DNA from: Rhizomys pruinosus
Taxonomy: Eukaryota > Chordata > Mammalia > Rodentia > Spalacidae
Length of the DNA stretch: 64,000 nucleotides
Reading direction: 5' to 3'
Assembly (NCBI GenBank): GCA_009823505.1
Contig: VZQC01013813.1
Span: forward strand, 1-64,000
Shown here: positions 9,231 through 21,261 of the stretch, in pieces
Layout of the letters: each line of letters starts with the position of its first letter
Position numbering within the stretch: the first letter of the stretch is position 1
The notes under the pieces: model-generated
Seen by the model: only the letters and a program-made list of their open reading frames with translations
Databases searched by the model: none
What the model was told of the DNA's origin: nothing
Made by a program: the position numbers and the translations under genes

Positions 9231-11388
9231 TAAGAGTGTTGTACACTGCTTTCCATAGAGGTTACATTAGTTTGCAATCCCACCAGCAGTAAATGAGTGT
9301 TCACCTTTCCCCACAACTTTTCAAGCATTTGGTATCATTTGTTTTCTTGATCATAGCTAGTCTTACCATACAAGATGAAATTTTGAAGTGATTTTAAGTT
9401 GTATTTCCTTAATTACTAATGCTGTTAAACATTTTTAATATGTTCTTAGCCATCTTTATTTCTTCTCTTGAGAAATCTTGGTTCAGATCTTTAGCTCATC
9501 TTATAATCAGGTCATTTGTTTTCTTGGTCCTTTCTTTTTTTTAGTAGTTTATATACTCTGGATATTAATCTTTTGTCAGATATGTCACTAATGAAGAGTT
9601 CTTCCCATTCCATGGCTTTTTAAAAATTTCTTTGATTATATAATTTGCTGTACAGAAGCTTCTTTGTTTAGTGAGTTCCCGTTTATTAATTTCTGACCTT
9701 ATTCCATGTGCCACTACTGTCTGATTTAGAAAGTCTTTTCCTACACCTAACACTTGTAGGTTATTGTCAATGTTTTCTTCTAACATTTTAAGAGTATCAG
9801 GGTTCAGGTTGAGATCTTTGATCCATTTAGAGTTGACTTCTGTACAAGGTGAAATGTAGGGGTTCAGTTTCCTACCTTCTATAGGTGGTTACCCAGTCTT
9901 TCCAGCACCATTTACTGAAGATTCTTTCTTTCTTCCATTGAGTGTTCTTGCCCCCTTTGTCAAATATCAGGTGGCTGAAACTCCAATTACTCAAGTTTGG
10001 GTCTTCAATTTTGTTCCATTGATCTATGTGTCTATTTTTGTGCTAGTACCATGCTGTTCTTATGACTACAGCCCTATAATATAGTTTGAAATCTGTTCTA
10101 GTAATCCCCCCCTACATTACTTTTTGCTTAGTGTTCCTTTGGCTATCCAGGGTCTTTTGTTTTTCCACATGAATTTTATCATTTTTTTTTACTAATTCTG
10201 TGAAGACAGTCATGGGGATTTTGATTGGGATTGTATTAATCTATATGTTAGGTACTTTGGGTAGGATGGTCATTTTCACTCTATTAACTGTTCCAATCCA
10301 TAAGCATGGGGTGACTTTCCATCTTCTCATGTATTCCTCAATCTCCTTTGACTATTTAAAATTTTCATTATAGAGATCTTTAATGTCTTTGGTTAGGTTT
10401 GTTCTGAGGTTTTTTTATGGCTATTGTGAATGAGATGTTTTCCATATACTCCTTCTTCAATTGCTTGTTATTAGCATATAGAAAGTCTACAAATGAACCT
10501 ACCACTTGACCCCATCATACCACTCCTGTGTGTATACCCAAAGGATTCATCCTAGAGTGGAGATACATGCACAACCATGTTTATTGGTGTTCTTTGCACA
10601 ATAGTGAAGAGCTGGAAACAGCCCAAGTGTCCCTCAACCAATGAGTGGATAATGAAAATGTGGTACATTTACACAATGGAGTTCTATACAGTGGTAAAGA
10701 AGATGACATCATGAAATTTGAAGGCAAATGGATGAAACTGGAAGCTGTTATGTAAGTGAAGTAACAGTCTCAGAAAGAAAAACCACATATTGTGTCCTTC
10801 ATTTGTGGATCCTACCAGCAAATCCTTATATGTAAGTCAAGGTGGGTAATTTGTTAGTAAAAATAATATCACATTGATGGATATTACTGTAGATATAACT
10901 TGAAGTTTATGTCTCTATTTGCGTAAGTTCAAAGATATATGAGAAAGAATAAATCACTTCCTTAAAAATACATTAAAACATACTTCAACTTACTATGTAA
11001 TTTAGGAAGGTAAAGTTATATTTCTTCCTTCCTGCATGAAACTTTACTGTTAAACTGTGAATCCCTAATTGTATTTTGGAATTAAGCTATAATGTATTTT
11101 TCAGACTTTGTAATTTTATTATATGTGTGGAGTGTATATATGCATATATTGGAGTACTATAAAATTAAAGGGAACCAAAAAAGGCTTGTTCAAAGAACTT
11201 AGCAAAAAAGAGTAAACTTCTGTATTGAAATATTTTTAAAAGACTGAGAAAAAGATGCAAGACAGTACTTAACATGCATGACAGATTGCAAGAGCTCTGG
11301 TGGGGGGGTGACATGGATAAGGAAATGGGCCTAAATTTGATTGAGAAATGTTGTATGAAATGCACCAAAGCTCAATAAAAATTAAGAA
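9231..11388 (+). mobile_element. Twin-primed (5'-inverted) L1 insertion
   Basis: 9,231 to about 10,488 is L1 ORF2 C-terminal region in antisense. From about 10,491 the sequence switches to sense and continues with the ORF2 end, the 3' UTR and an A-rich terminus at about 11,388. The inverted part ends (in L1 sense) at ...GGAAAGCAGTGT plus about 15 nt. The sense part starts at AAATGAACCTACCACTTGACC, the next segment in the L1 order as seen in the uninverted copy at 20.5 kb. This is the signature of twin priming during target-primed reverse transcription. The 3' UTR has a G-run (GTGGGGGGGTGACATGG) and ends in CAATAAAAATTAAGA(A)n. Confidence 0.88.
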
Positions 11389-11394
11389 AAAAAA

Positions 11395-12465
11395 TCTCAA
11401 GAAGTCAGTAAAATATTTTAAAATTTCTAAACTGTGCTTATTGATAATCCTGACATAAAAGAAGAATAAATGGAGAAAAGAGGGCTCACAGAGTAATGGA
11501 GTATACTATTTGAGTGATGAAAGATAGTGGCTACATTATTATAGAACAAGTGAAGGAAAAGGAAAATCATAAAAGCTCATCCAAGCAAGAAAATAAGACA
11601 TGTAAACACAAAAGTGGAAATTCAGAAAAAATAGATACACAAAAATGTAGAATAAAAATCATCATAAATCAAAATTTCTCATTCTTTGGGATGAATATGT
11701 TTTCCTTTAGAACTAAATTATATTTTTCACTAGATTCTGCAGATGTGAAGATGAGAAGTTTGACCGCTATGCTTTCCCACCGATGTTGGGTAGTTGTCCC
11801 AGATCAACTCTCTAAGAGTTCCCTAGTCCTCAGAGAGAGTTGCAACGTTTTTGTGCCTTATCCTCCACCCTCGGACTGCAGCCACATGCAGCCTACTCTC
11901 TGCTATGTTACGATTGAACTTTCAAGGTATGACCTTGAAGTTATAGGTAGCGCCTTGCATTTCTGTTTACCCTTGCCGCTGGTACACTTTTCCACCAATG
12001 ACCTTAAGTGCTTGCCTGAGTATATTTTCATCCCTGGGTCTGTGTCAGGGATACTTCTATTTACATCGTCGAGGGTATAGTCCTTTGCCTAGGCAGTATA
12101 GGAATAATTATCCTGGGGTTGGAAGATGAAGTATGAAGTGTTCTGTTTTCTCAAGCCACCATTTGTTAATAGCATCTCTGTCTTTGGAGCTGTGTCCTCC
12201 TTCATCCCAGTCTGGGAGGAATGAAGGTACAGCAGGAGGCAAGTCCTTTCAGAGCTTCTGCTTTATACCACGTTCAGATCTCCTGTCTGGTGTAATTTCA
12301 TACCACGTGGTTCTGAAGACCTTTTTCACTGTTCTGTCACCTCAGAGTGGGTCCAGGGGAGTCTTTCCTTTCCTTGCTACTTTATTCAACATTGCAAATT
12401 TGTCTACAGACTTCTACTTCTATTTATTCTTCATAAATTTAATGTCAACTATTTCTGAATTTTTG
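11395..12465. other. Unassigned sequence with a 188-codon open frame (11,514-12,080, +)
   Basis: No repeat family is recognised. The plus-strand frame starting MMKDSGYIII runs 188 codons and ends TSSRV. Its first 60 residues are Lys/Glu/Asn-rich and the rest has no motif I know. There is no convincing Kozak context, and the frame starts close to the end of an L1 and crosses an AT-rich to CpG-richer boundary near 11,750. The stretch 11,750-12,100 has several CpGs (for example GACCGCTATG and CATCGTCGAGGG), unlike its flanks. I give it no function. Confidence 0.3.
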
Positions 12466-12609
12466 TTTTAATTCTTATTTTATTCTCTGAGAATTTCACA
12501 CATGTACAAATAAAATATGAACCTATTCATTGCTGTTTTCTCCTTCCATATCCTCCTGCATTCACCCAAACAGGTCCCCCTCCCAACTTTAGATTTTCTT
12601 CTACTTCTT

Positions 12610-12610
<1 letters not shown>

Positions 12611-12654
<44 letters not shown>
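12611..12654. repeat. (TCTA)n microsatellite
   Basis: Eleven clean tetranucleotide units at the T-rich side of the adjacent minus-strand SINE. Confidence 0.95.
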
Positions 12655-12656
12655 AT

Positions 12657-12851
12657 CTACTTATCTTTTATTTGTATGACAGTCTTGCCTACATGTAAGA
12701 ACACCTACATTGTGCAGTGCCTGCAGAGGCCAGAAGAGGGTGTTGGATCTCCTGAAACCGGAGTTGATACTTCTATGTGGAGGTTGGCAACCAAACAAAG
12801 TCCTCTGCAAGGGTATCAGTTCTCTTACTCTATGAACAATCTCTTCAGCAT
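12657..12851 (-). mobile_element. B2/B3-family SINE, minus strand
   Basis: Antisense body with GCCAGAAGAGGGTGTTGGAT, TCCTCTGCAAGGG and a degenerate head with ACAATCTCTTCAGC. It is diverged. Confidence 0.6.
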
Positions 12852-13380
12852 TTTTTTAGTAACTCACTAAGTCTAGTAGATGCTCCCAATGTGTGCGTGA
12901 ATGTGGGACAGTTTGCTGAAGCATGGAGAAAACTAACAGTGGCCACATACTCAAATAATGTTTCTCTCTTCCCCAAATGATATGAACACTTAACAACTTC
13001 TCATTAAATGATGGAGCCTGGACAGCCCTTCTCCATCTCTGCTGGAAATATGGCTGTCCTGGTCACAGCCATAGGAGGAGTGAGTTAATGAAACTCTAGT
13101 CACATCTTGTTTGGAAGATAAAGCTTCAAGGCATTCCTCTGTGTCCTCTGGCTCTTACTGGATTGTATCTATTGTCAATTTCTGCAATTTACTGGAAAAG
13201 CCCTTTTTCGAAAAAGGAGAATACATGGTTTATGACTCAGATTAAGTCCTATTCCTTGGACGCCTACATTTCAATGAGATTTGCATTGAAATTTCTGAGT
13301 ACTAAAAAGCGAACAAATGTTCTGCCCATGTGTAGTGCACAGCTTTTTTGTGCCTTTGTACAGTATTTATTTCCTATATT

Positions 13381-13426
13381 TCACATACAGAAACATACAC
13401 ACACATACACAGAAACACACACATAA
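13381..13426. repeat. (CA)n-rich imperfect microsatellite
   Basis: Imperfect CACATA/CACACA run of about 45 bp. Confidence 0.85.
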
Positions 13427-13518
13427 TCTCTAAATATAAACAATAAATTAGCTTTCTATATTTCATCACAGAAACCATATTCAAAAGCAGGTTCCTGCTA
13501 TTCATTTCTTGATTTAAT

Positions 13519-13592
13519 ATATAGATACAGAAAAAGATAGATGAGATAGAGATAAAGATATAGATAGAGAGATATAGACATGGATATAGATG
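13519..13592. repeat. (GATA)n-rich imperfect microsatellite
   Basis: About 75 bp of degenerate GATA/GAGATA units. Confidence 0.85.
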
Positions 13593-13599
13593 TAGCAAG

Positions 13600-15340
13600 T
13601 TGACATTGGGAAGCTCACTATCCCTTTAAATTTCACTATCTTTGAATGTCACAGAAAAGTACATAAGTTCCATAAGATTTTGTGTAATATTACAAGGTTT
13701 ATCTGGGGTATATTTTTTATTCATTTTGAATTATATTTGACAACTACAAAGGTCAAATATAAAACAGCTTATGGTGGTTGTGGCTGTTTTCATCCTTTTC
13801 AGGCCATTGACACTCTGCTCTGCAAGTTTTGTAATAAAGAGAATCTATAAACAGAACAGAGTAGATGACTGAGAATCACTATCATTTCCTGAGCAATCCT
13901 ATACCAGCTTTTACTCTGGCATACCCTACTCACTAGTGCCACCCTACCCTCAACATATCCTGAATATGTCAGTAATCTCAGAATCAGAGATCACTAATAC
14001 ATCTGTACAGGAAACTCAGATAGCCCTGGACTTTTCCTCTTTTCCTGTTGTACCATGATGAGTTGGATTTTAATGTTGTTTAAAACAAAACATCCCTATA
14101 GGTAATTTCTAAAGTTATATTACTTTTACATACATACTCTATCTTAAAACTCTTACTTTGACTTAAATAATGAAATGCCAAACCCTGCAATATGCTACAA
14201 ACTTTTCTTTGCCAAGGTTCTGATATTTTACCTATATTAATCCATGCCATAATTTCACCATGCTCCTTAGGTCCACTTTACCAAGTAAAAATGGAGTTTA
14301 TGCCTTCCCTAATATCTGTACAATTGCTTTAAAATTAGTCATAGCAATTTTCATACCTTGTGCAATTTTCTTTTTCATGTATCCCAATGTACCAAATATT
14401 AAAGCTCTTTGAGAGTAGAAGTAACTATGCTTTGATTGATTTCAACAATATTAGTCTGGACAGAATTTTAAATTCTTTGTAAATTTAAATATATGAAAGA
14501 CAAGAGATTTCTACAACAGTAAAATACACAGAAAGTGAAAAAAAAGAACCATAAAATATTGCCAGAAAAGAGCTTTATAATGACAAATATGGTACTTTGC
14601 TCTAAATGTGTCAAACTACTTTCAATTCTCATTGATGCATCATAATCACCAAAAATCTATGCTCAGTATTCACAGGCCCCAGTGAAGGAGTATGATCCAA
14701 TGTATTCATGCTGGGAAAGAAAGGGGGATATTTTGGACAATCAGTGTGTCAAACATTTCCTTAAAAGTGCATTAAAAACTTGACTCTAAACTGTTAACAA
14801 GAGGGAAAAGTGGTCAACTGCAAAACTGACAAAGCCCACAATATAAAGAGAGATGTTTGGGGCTTAAGGGGTAACTTTGTTCCTTGCTCTCAGAGGTCAA
14901 CTAAGTCCCATGGGGGTGTCTCTCAAAATGTCCTGCAAATATGAGTGACCACTCTTCCTGTGCAGGGAGGTCTTGGAGATCCACTAACAGGACTTCAGCC
15001 AGTGTCCAGTCTATAAAGAGGAAAGTCTGCTCATGCTTCAAAAAGGAAAGCCTGGTCTAGCAAGACCTGACTTTATCCTAGAGTGAATGGAACTGGTAAA
15101 TGAAAAGCCAAAAGGAGCCAGGGGCTCCCTCCACCCTCCAAAACCTGAGTGACCCCTGAGGAACAGATCCTCAACTGACCTTGAGAAACCAAAAACCTTG
15201 GTTAATATGGACTAACTATGTGGCCTTAAACATCCAAAAGGAAAGTATAACCATAAATAAATAATTAGTAAGGCCTGAGAAATTGTACTTCAGGTATAAA
15301 ACTTGAGGTCTTAGGAAAAAACAACAACAAAAAAGATCAC
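13600..15340. other. Unassigned AT-rich sequence
   Basis: No repeat, exon-like frame or RNA gene is recognised over these 1.7 kb. The part after about 14,870 is somewhat richer in G+C and may belong with the candidate 3' end described next. Confidence 0.5.
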
Positions 15341-15776
15341 AGTGGTTTTGCCTGTCTTACTGGCAAGTGCATCTACCCTGTGGCTGCCACTGCTTTTGTC
15401 ATCCTTCAAAGACATGAGACACAGCTTTTCAACCTTCTAATATGGACTGAAGACTCATGTCTCTCCAAGAATCCTCCAAAACTTTAGTGCCAGATGGATA
15501 TTGCTGAGACATCCATTTTGTGGACTGAGCTACTAACGAGGTTTCAGCCTCTTCAGAGTATAGATTTCCATTGTTGGACTACCCAGGCTGTATCATGAAG
15601 GCCGGTACAGGAAGATCAAGACAGGACACGGTGCTTACTGAACCTCATTTGGTGATCATGGAAAGGGAAAACCCAGTGTGGAGCACAAGGGCAGAACTGA
15701 TGGTTGTTTGGGCTTTCCAAGGAGGAGCCTTCAAACATCTCATCTTTCAGCCTAATAAAGAAAAAAAATCATAAGC
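15341..15776 (+). other. Possible LTR or retrocopy 3' end with poly(A) signal
   Basis: A relatively GC-rich stretch ends in CAGCCTAATAAAG followed by an eight-base A run at 15,762-15,769, like a polyadenylated 3' end. TTCCATTGTTGGACTACCCA at 15,568 is reminiscent of rodent MaLR-type LTRs. I see no matching partner LTR and no clear direct repeats, so the class is open. A 67-codon frame at 15,571-15,774 has no recognisable domain. Confidence 0.3.
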
Positions 15777-15790
15777 TGAAGATGCTAAAA

Positions 15791-16095
15791 CCTAAGATAT
15801 ATGTGCCATGCACATATGTATATTTTGGAGTGATGCAAACTGGAAGGAATAAAAACAACAACCACAAGTCAAAGAAGTGACTGAAATGGTGAATTTCTGC
15901 TCGAAACAGTAAATTTCTGCATCAAAAATTTTTTAAAAACTGAGAAAAAGATGAAAAACTTGTTTGGTAGAATGCATAAGGTCTGGCAGGATCAGGTGGG
16001 GGCAAGGAAGGGGGCACGGATCTAGACTTGATTGGAAATTTTGTATGGAATTTACAAAGCTTCAATAAAATTTGGCTTTGCAAAAAAAAAAAAAA
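15791..16095 (+). mobile_element. Young-type L1 3' end, 5'-truncated, plus strand
   Basis: It has the 3' UTR type shared with 11.0-11.4, 21.0-21.2, 32.8-33.1 and 35.3-35.6 kb: TATTTTGGAGTGATGCAAAC, ACTGAGAAAAAGATG, AGAATGCATAAGGTCTGG and a G-rich tract, then CTTCAATAAAAT. It ends in a 14-base A run after TTTGGCTTTGC. Confidence 0.85.
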
Positions 16096-16634
16096 AGAGA
16101 GAGACGTTTGGGAAAATGTGTATAACTTGTGTCCTGTAGGCAATTGTACCCATGGTTAGTTATGAATAGTTCCCAAAACAAAACCACACATTTGTTTTCA
16201 AAATAAGAGACCTTTTGGTGGTTTGTTTTATAGCATAAATTCATGGTTCTAAAGTGTGAACTCTGTGGATGACAAGGTTGTGCCAGTGTCTATAGGTTGG
16301 ACATGCCTGAAAGAGAAAAGCTCAGGTTTTCTTTGTAGTCCATGAAATGCAATCTCATGGGATATTGATCATAAAGTACACATATTTTGGCATAAAGAAA
16401 AATCAAAGGTGACAATATTCTGCATGAAGAGATAATGACAAATTTATAATGTTAATTTTCCACTGGAAGAAGACCATGTATTCTGTTCCTTCTACAGGAA
16501 GAAGACCATATATTCTGTTTCTCATCCAGGGAGAAAAGTCAGAAAGATATACAAAAAAATCCAGAGGCTGAACTACTTCAATCTTCCATAAGACTCTTTT
16601 GGTAATATAATATTTTATGCATAATCTTTTTTTT
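16096..16634. other. Unassigned sequence with a short tandem duplication
   Basis: No repeat family is recognised. Around 16,464-16,522 the phrase GGAAGAAGACCATGTATTCTG is followed about 35 bp later by GGAAGAAGACCATATATTCTG, a local two-copy tandem repeat. Confidence 0.5.
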
Positions 16635-16796
16635 AGGTCTTTTTGAGACAGGGTCTTTTTAGGTCTTTTTGAGACAGGGTCTCCCTTTAGTCCCAGATGG
16701 CCTGGAGCTTGCTATGTAGGCCAAGCTGGCCTTGAACTCACAGAGATCTGCCTCCCAAGTGCTGGAATTAAGGGCGTGTTCCACACGCCAGGCTTT
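16635..16796 (-). mobile_element. B1 SINE, minus strand, with 24-bp internal tandem duplication
   Basis: A clear antisense B1 body (GATGGCCTGGAGCTTGC, CTGGCCTTGAACTCACAGAG, GTGCTGGAATTAAGGGCGTG). The left end carries AGGTCTTTTTGAGACAGGGT twice in tandem. Confidence 0.92.
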
Positions 16797-18425
16797 TGAT
16801 ATTAAAATATAAAGTATAATATTCTGCTGCAACGAGCTTATGTTACATTTAGTAGGGAAATGGATACCTAAAATTCATTTACTATATATTGTCACATAAT
16901 TATGGAAAAATAACAAAAATAATGATTGGTATTGATTAGTGTGTCCTAAGACACATAGACAATAGAACATACAGGAAGTTGCTCATTCTGTATATGAATA
17001 TGAGAAAAAATTCTCAGTCTTCTCAGACAGACATATGAAAGCATGTGCTGTTTACCAGTCCTAGTCTAAATGTTTGAGAATCAAAGGTACCAAAAAATAT
17101 GTCCTTGTAGGTGAGTTCAAAAGGCCAAACAGCAGGAGTTCAAATTGTCAAAGAACAGGAGAGGATGGATGTTTCATCTCAAGCTAATAGAGGAAATTCT
17201 CCTTTCCTCTACCTTTTTGTCTGATCCAGGCCTTCAATAGGTTGTGTAAATACCAACCCATGCTGAGAAAAAAACATCTGCTCTAAATGCTTCACCAATT
17301 AAAGAGGAATTCACTTCAAGGATCATCCTCACCCATACTCAAAAGTAATATTTTATCAGTTATTTGGGTTGTTGACCTAAAATGCTTCAACCACATAATC
17401 AATAACCATAATAATAGATGTTGAAATAATATCAGATGTCTATTGAACACATTTTGTACCACAAATGTTACTTAATTCTTTACCTACATTACATTTCATT
17501 TAATTTTTACAAAAGAAAAAATATCCTCAATGAAGCAGCTTTTTCTTCTTCCAAAAGAGAAAACTGATAGTTGTAAAAGATTAAGGAGTTTGTACTGAAA
17601 TATAAAGTAAGAAGAGGGGAAATAAAGCATCAAAATCTTTGAGACCCAAGTTCATAATGTCAACATTATTGATTCTTTCATAAGTAAGCTTGAGAAAACT
17701 GAGACAGAAGTACAATGGTCAATATCCTAATCAATGTTACTTGTCTGGTAATTTATAATTATTTTAAAAGATAGTCACCATAAATCATTGAAGTATTGTT
17801 TTGTTTTTCATTTTATCTCCACAATCCCAATACTCAGCAAAAGAAAACACAACAATCTAGGAATTAATTACAGCATTTCAATGCAGCAAATCAAAAACAG
17901 GAATTTGTGAGAACCACTCTTGCTCAGAGACATTTGGCTATATATTTTCAATCATAACAAATTATGTCTGTGCATATCCACTAAACTTTCCAGATATTTT
18001 CTTAAATATGTTATACTTGGCCCTATTTTCTCAAATCATTGTATAGACATACTAACATTTCTGCTTTAATATTGCAGATAAATCCACATTTGTCCTCCAC
18101 CAGGGGGTTCTTTAACATCAAGGAGGGCAATACAATATACATTTCATCTGCAACTGTTTGATTTCTCCCTATATGTGTCATCAAGTCACAAGTACACAAG
18201 CAACGCAAAAGTTTAAGTGGCGACATTGTTTTTACATAGTGATCACATGGTAATCATTTAGTCTGTTCAATACACACTAAAATGAATCATGTTTTACTTG
18301 ATCAGTAGGTTCAGACAATTGAGGGAAAATTGTGGAAATAGGAAAATTAGATTACACATTGAATAAGTTCCCTGGTGTTGCTGAAGTGTGTTGCTGAAAT
18401 GTATTGCAGGTACTGACTTTAAAGC
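16797..18425. other. Unassigned AT-rich sequence
   Basis: No gene is seen. 17,170-17,400 (CTCCTTTCCTCTACCTTTTT, CCAGGCCTTCAATAGG, GTTGTTGACCTAAAATG) has the feel of an ancient mammalian interspersed repeat, but I cannot name it with confidence. Confidence 0.4.
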
Positions 18426-18429
18426 TGCA

Positions 18430-19107
18430 TCTATATTGGCTAGCTATTTGAGTGCTGGAAGGACTATGGATGCTACTAGAGGGAAAATAATTGCCAACCT
18501 TACCAAGCTATGAATCCTGCCAGATACAAAACCCCATATGGCAAGATATGCTCAGTAGTACAACAATGGCATGGATATTATTGGAGTAAACAACTGCTTT
18601 CTAATTGGATTTAAGGTTCACTTCATAAGATATGGAGCCTATACATGACTTTGATATAAGCCATAGGAACCTACGGCTAGTCAGGTTACAGGGCACAGGG
18701 GAGAGCCTAACACTAGTCTTCTACTAAATAGTTACAGTATTAAACTAGCTCCTAATGACTTGCTATTGTTATCCAATGTGTAGAGAAGAGAGGCTTCAGA
18801 CAGCTTATCCCTAAATTAGACATGCATAATGAATTTCTGTCTCTCAAGACTCAGAGATTATGGCGGAAGAGGGAGTAGAAAGAACCAAAGGTACTGGGTG
18901 ACCACAAGAAATAGAGTTTTCCAGACAATGGTCAGTTATTCATATGAACTTACAGCAATGATGACAGAATGCACATGTCCCATGCAAGGTCAAACCAGAC
19001 AAAATGCTAGCATAGAAGTGGGGAACTGGGTAAGAAACCACAACCCTCTCTGAGATGTTATTGGCAACTGATAGCTGCTGAAAAAAGGAAAGTCAGTCTC
19101 TTTTAAG
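18430..19107 (+). mobile_element. Lx-type L1 3' UTR, plus strand
   Basis: Same motif order as at 8.3-9.0 kb: CTAGCTATTTGAGTGCTGGA, GGCAAGATATGCTCAGTAGT, GCATGGATATTATTGGAGTA, CAACTGATAGCTGCTG and TCAGTCTCTTTTAAGGATG. It is cut at 19,107 by the insertion of a younger L1. Confidence 0.75.
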
Positions 19108-21221
19108 GATGCTAGGGCAGTAAGACAAGAGAAGGAACTTAGAGGAGAACTAATTGGAAAAGAAGGTAAGCTCTCCCTTTTGGCAGATGATATGATTAGT
19201 TTACCTAAGGGATGCTAAAACCTCCACCAGAAAATTTCTAGAAATGATTAAGAGTTTCAGTAAAGCAGGATACAAAATTAACCTGGAAAAATCAGTAGCC
19301 TTTCTCTACACCAACAATAAACAAGTGGTGAAGACCTTCCCACTCACAATAGCCTCAAAAAAAATATCTGGGAACAAACCTAACCAAAGATACCAAAGAT
19401 CTCTGTAGCAAAAATTTTAAACTCCTGAAGGAGATTGAAAATGACATCAAAAGATAGAAAGATCTCCCATGCTCATGGATTGGAAAAATTAATATAGTAA
19501 AAATGTCCATTTTACCCAAATTGATATAAGATTCAATGCAATACAAATCCAAATCCCTTTGAGCTTTTTCACAGACTTGGAAAAAAATCCTTAAATCCAT
19601 ATGGAAAAACAAAAGCCCCTGAATAAATAAAGCAATCCTGAGTGAAAAATGCAATACAGGGGGAATTGCTCTACCAGACTTCAAGGTATATGGCAGGGCC
19701 ATAGTCATAAAGACAGCTTGGTACTGGCACAAAACAGACCTGCTGACCAATTGGAACAAAATTGAAGGTCCAAACTTGAGCTCATACAATTTCAGCCACT
19801 TCATATTTGACAAAGGGACAAAAAACCTCAGTGCAGGAAGGATAGCATCTTCAGCAAATTGTGCTGGCAAAATTGGATCACCATTTGTAGAAGAACAAAA
19901 TTAATCCTCTACCTCTCACCCTGTACAAAAATAAACTCCAAGTGGATCAAAGATCTCAACATAAAACCTGAAACCCTGAAGGCGATAGAAGAAAAAGTTG
20001 GTAGCAACCTACAAACATAGGTGTAGGAAAAGACTTTCTATATCAGACAGCAGCTGCACAGGAAATAAGGTCAACAGTTGACAAATGTGACCTCATCAAA
20101 CTCAAAAGCTTCTGTACAGCAAAAGAAACAATAAAAGAGGTGAAGAAAAAAACCCATAGAGTAGAAGGAGATCACTATTGATTCATCTGACAGAGCATTA
20201 ACGTCAAGAATATATAGACTACTCAAAAAACAAAGAAGAAAAAATATGACCTACTCAAAAGATGGAGTAAAAATCTGAACAGAGACTTCACCAGTGAGGA
20301 AGGAAAGATGGCTGAGAAATATCTTAAAAAGTGTTCAACATCATTAATAATTAAGGAAATGCAAATTAAAACCACTCTCAGATATTATCTCACTCCAATA
20401 AAACTGGCTAAGATCAAGAACACAAAAGACACCAAATGCTTGAGAGGTTGTGGGGAAAGGGGAACACTCATCCACTGCTGGTGGGAATGTAAACTTGGAC
20501 AACCATTATGGAAAGCAGTGTTAAAAGTCTTAAAAGACTCAAAATGATCCTACCACCTGACCCAGACATATCACTCCTGGATATATACCCACAAGACTCC
20601 TCCTACCACAAAGATACATGCACATACATGCTTATTGCAGCTCTTTACAATAGCAAAGAGCTGGAACCAACTCAAATGCCCCTCAGCTGATGAGTGGATG
20701 ACAAAATGTGGAACATCTACACAATGGAGTACTACTCAGTGGTAAAGAAAGATATCATGAATTTTGCAGGTAAATGGATGGAACTCGAAGCCATTATGCG
20801 AAGTGAAGTAACAAAGTCCCAGAAAAACAAGTAGTGAATGGTCTCCCTCATTTATGAATGCTAACACCAAATCCCCAGGTGAAATTCAAGCTGAACAACA
20901 TTATTGTTATATGTCTGTTTATCTGAAAGCAACTATGTTGTTATAATGTAAATCTCTTAACAGAATCTAGACTCAACCCACCACTTACTCTCAGACTCTG
21001 TAATTCTGTATATGAGTGGAGAGTATGTATGCATATTTTAGAGTAATATAAAATTAAAGCAGTAAAATCTGAATTCCTAAACATAAAAAAAGACTGAGAA
21101 AAAGATGCAGAATAGTTATGGCAGAATGCATGATCTGTGTGTGTGTGGGGGGGTATATCTAAACTGAACTGAGAAACGATGTCTGAAATACACAAAACAT
21201 CAATAAAAGCATGAAAAAAAA
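19108..21221 (+). pseudogene. Young-type L1, 5'-truncated: decayed ORF2 C-terminal half and 3' UTR
   Basis: The copy starts just upstream of the reverse-transcriptase active-site block. The codons at 19,191-19,203 give LADDM, where L1 normally has an FADD core. ORF2 then continues in broken frames to its C-terminus. An open piece at 20,308-20,547 contains the Cys/His cluster RGCGERGTLIHCWWEC (residues 47-61 or so), typical of the ORF2p C-terminal domain, followed by the ISLLDIYP block near 20,560. The 3' UTR has a G-run (about 21,146) and ends with CAATAAAAGCATG(A)9. Frameshifts make it inactive. A 171-codon frame on the opposite strand at 19,870-19,355 is only its antisense shadow. Confidence 0.9.
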
Positions 21222-21261
21222 AGCTTCAATATAAAAGGTAAAAAACTTAAAACTTTAAAAA

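Larger units (their letters stand above)
12466..13370 (-). mobile_element. Lx-type L1 3' UTR, minus strand, split by repeats
   Basis: 12,466-12,604 is the antisense L1 tail (TGAGAATTTCACACATGTAC, then CCACCTCCC-type pyrimidines). After a (TCTA)n run and a SINE it resumes at 12,852 with CTCACTAAGTCTAG, CAGTGGCCACATACTC and GATGGAGCCTGG motifs, and fades out near 13,370. Confidence 0.6.

Noticed and set aside
19355..19870. 171-codon minus-strand open frame
   Set aside because: It is the antisense of L1 ORF2 (19,108-21,221), and the true coding direction is the plus strand.
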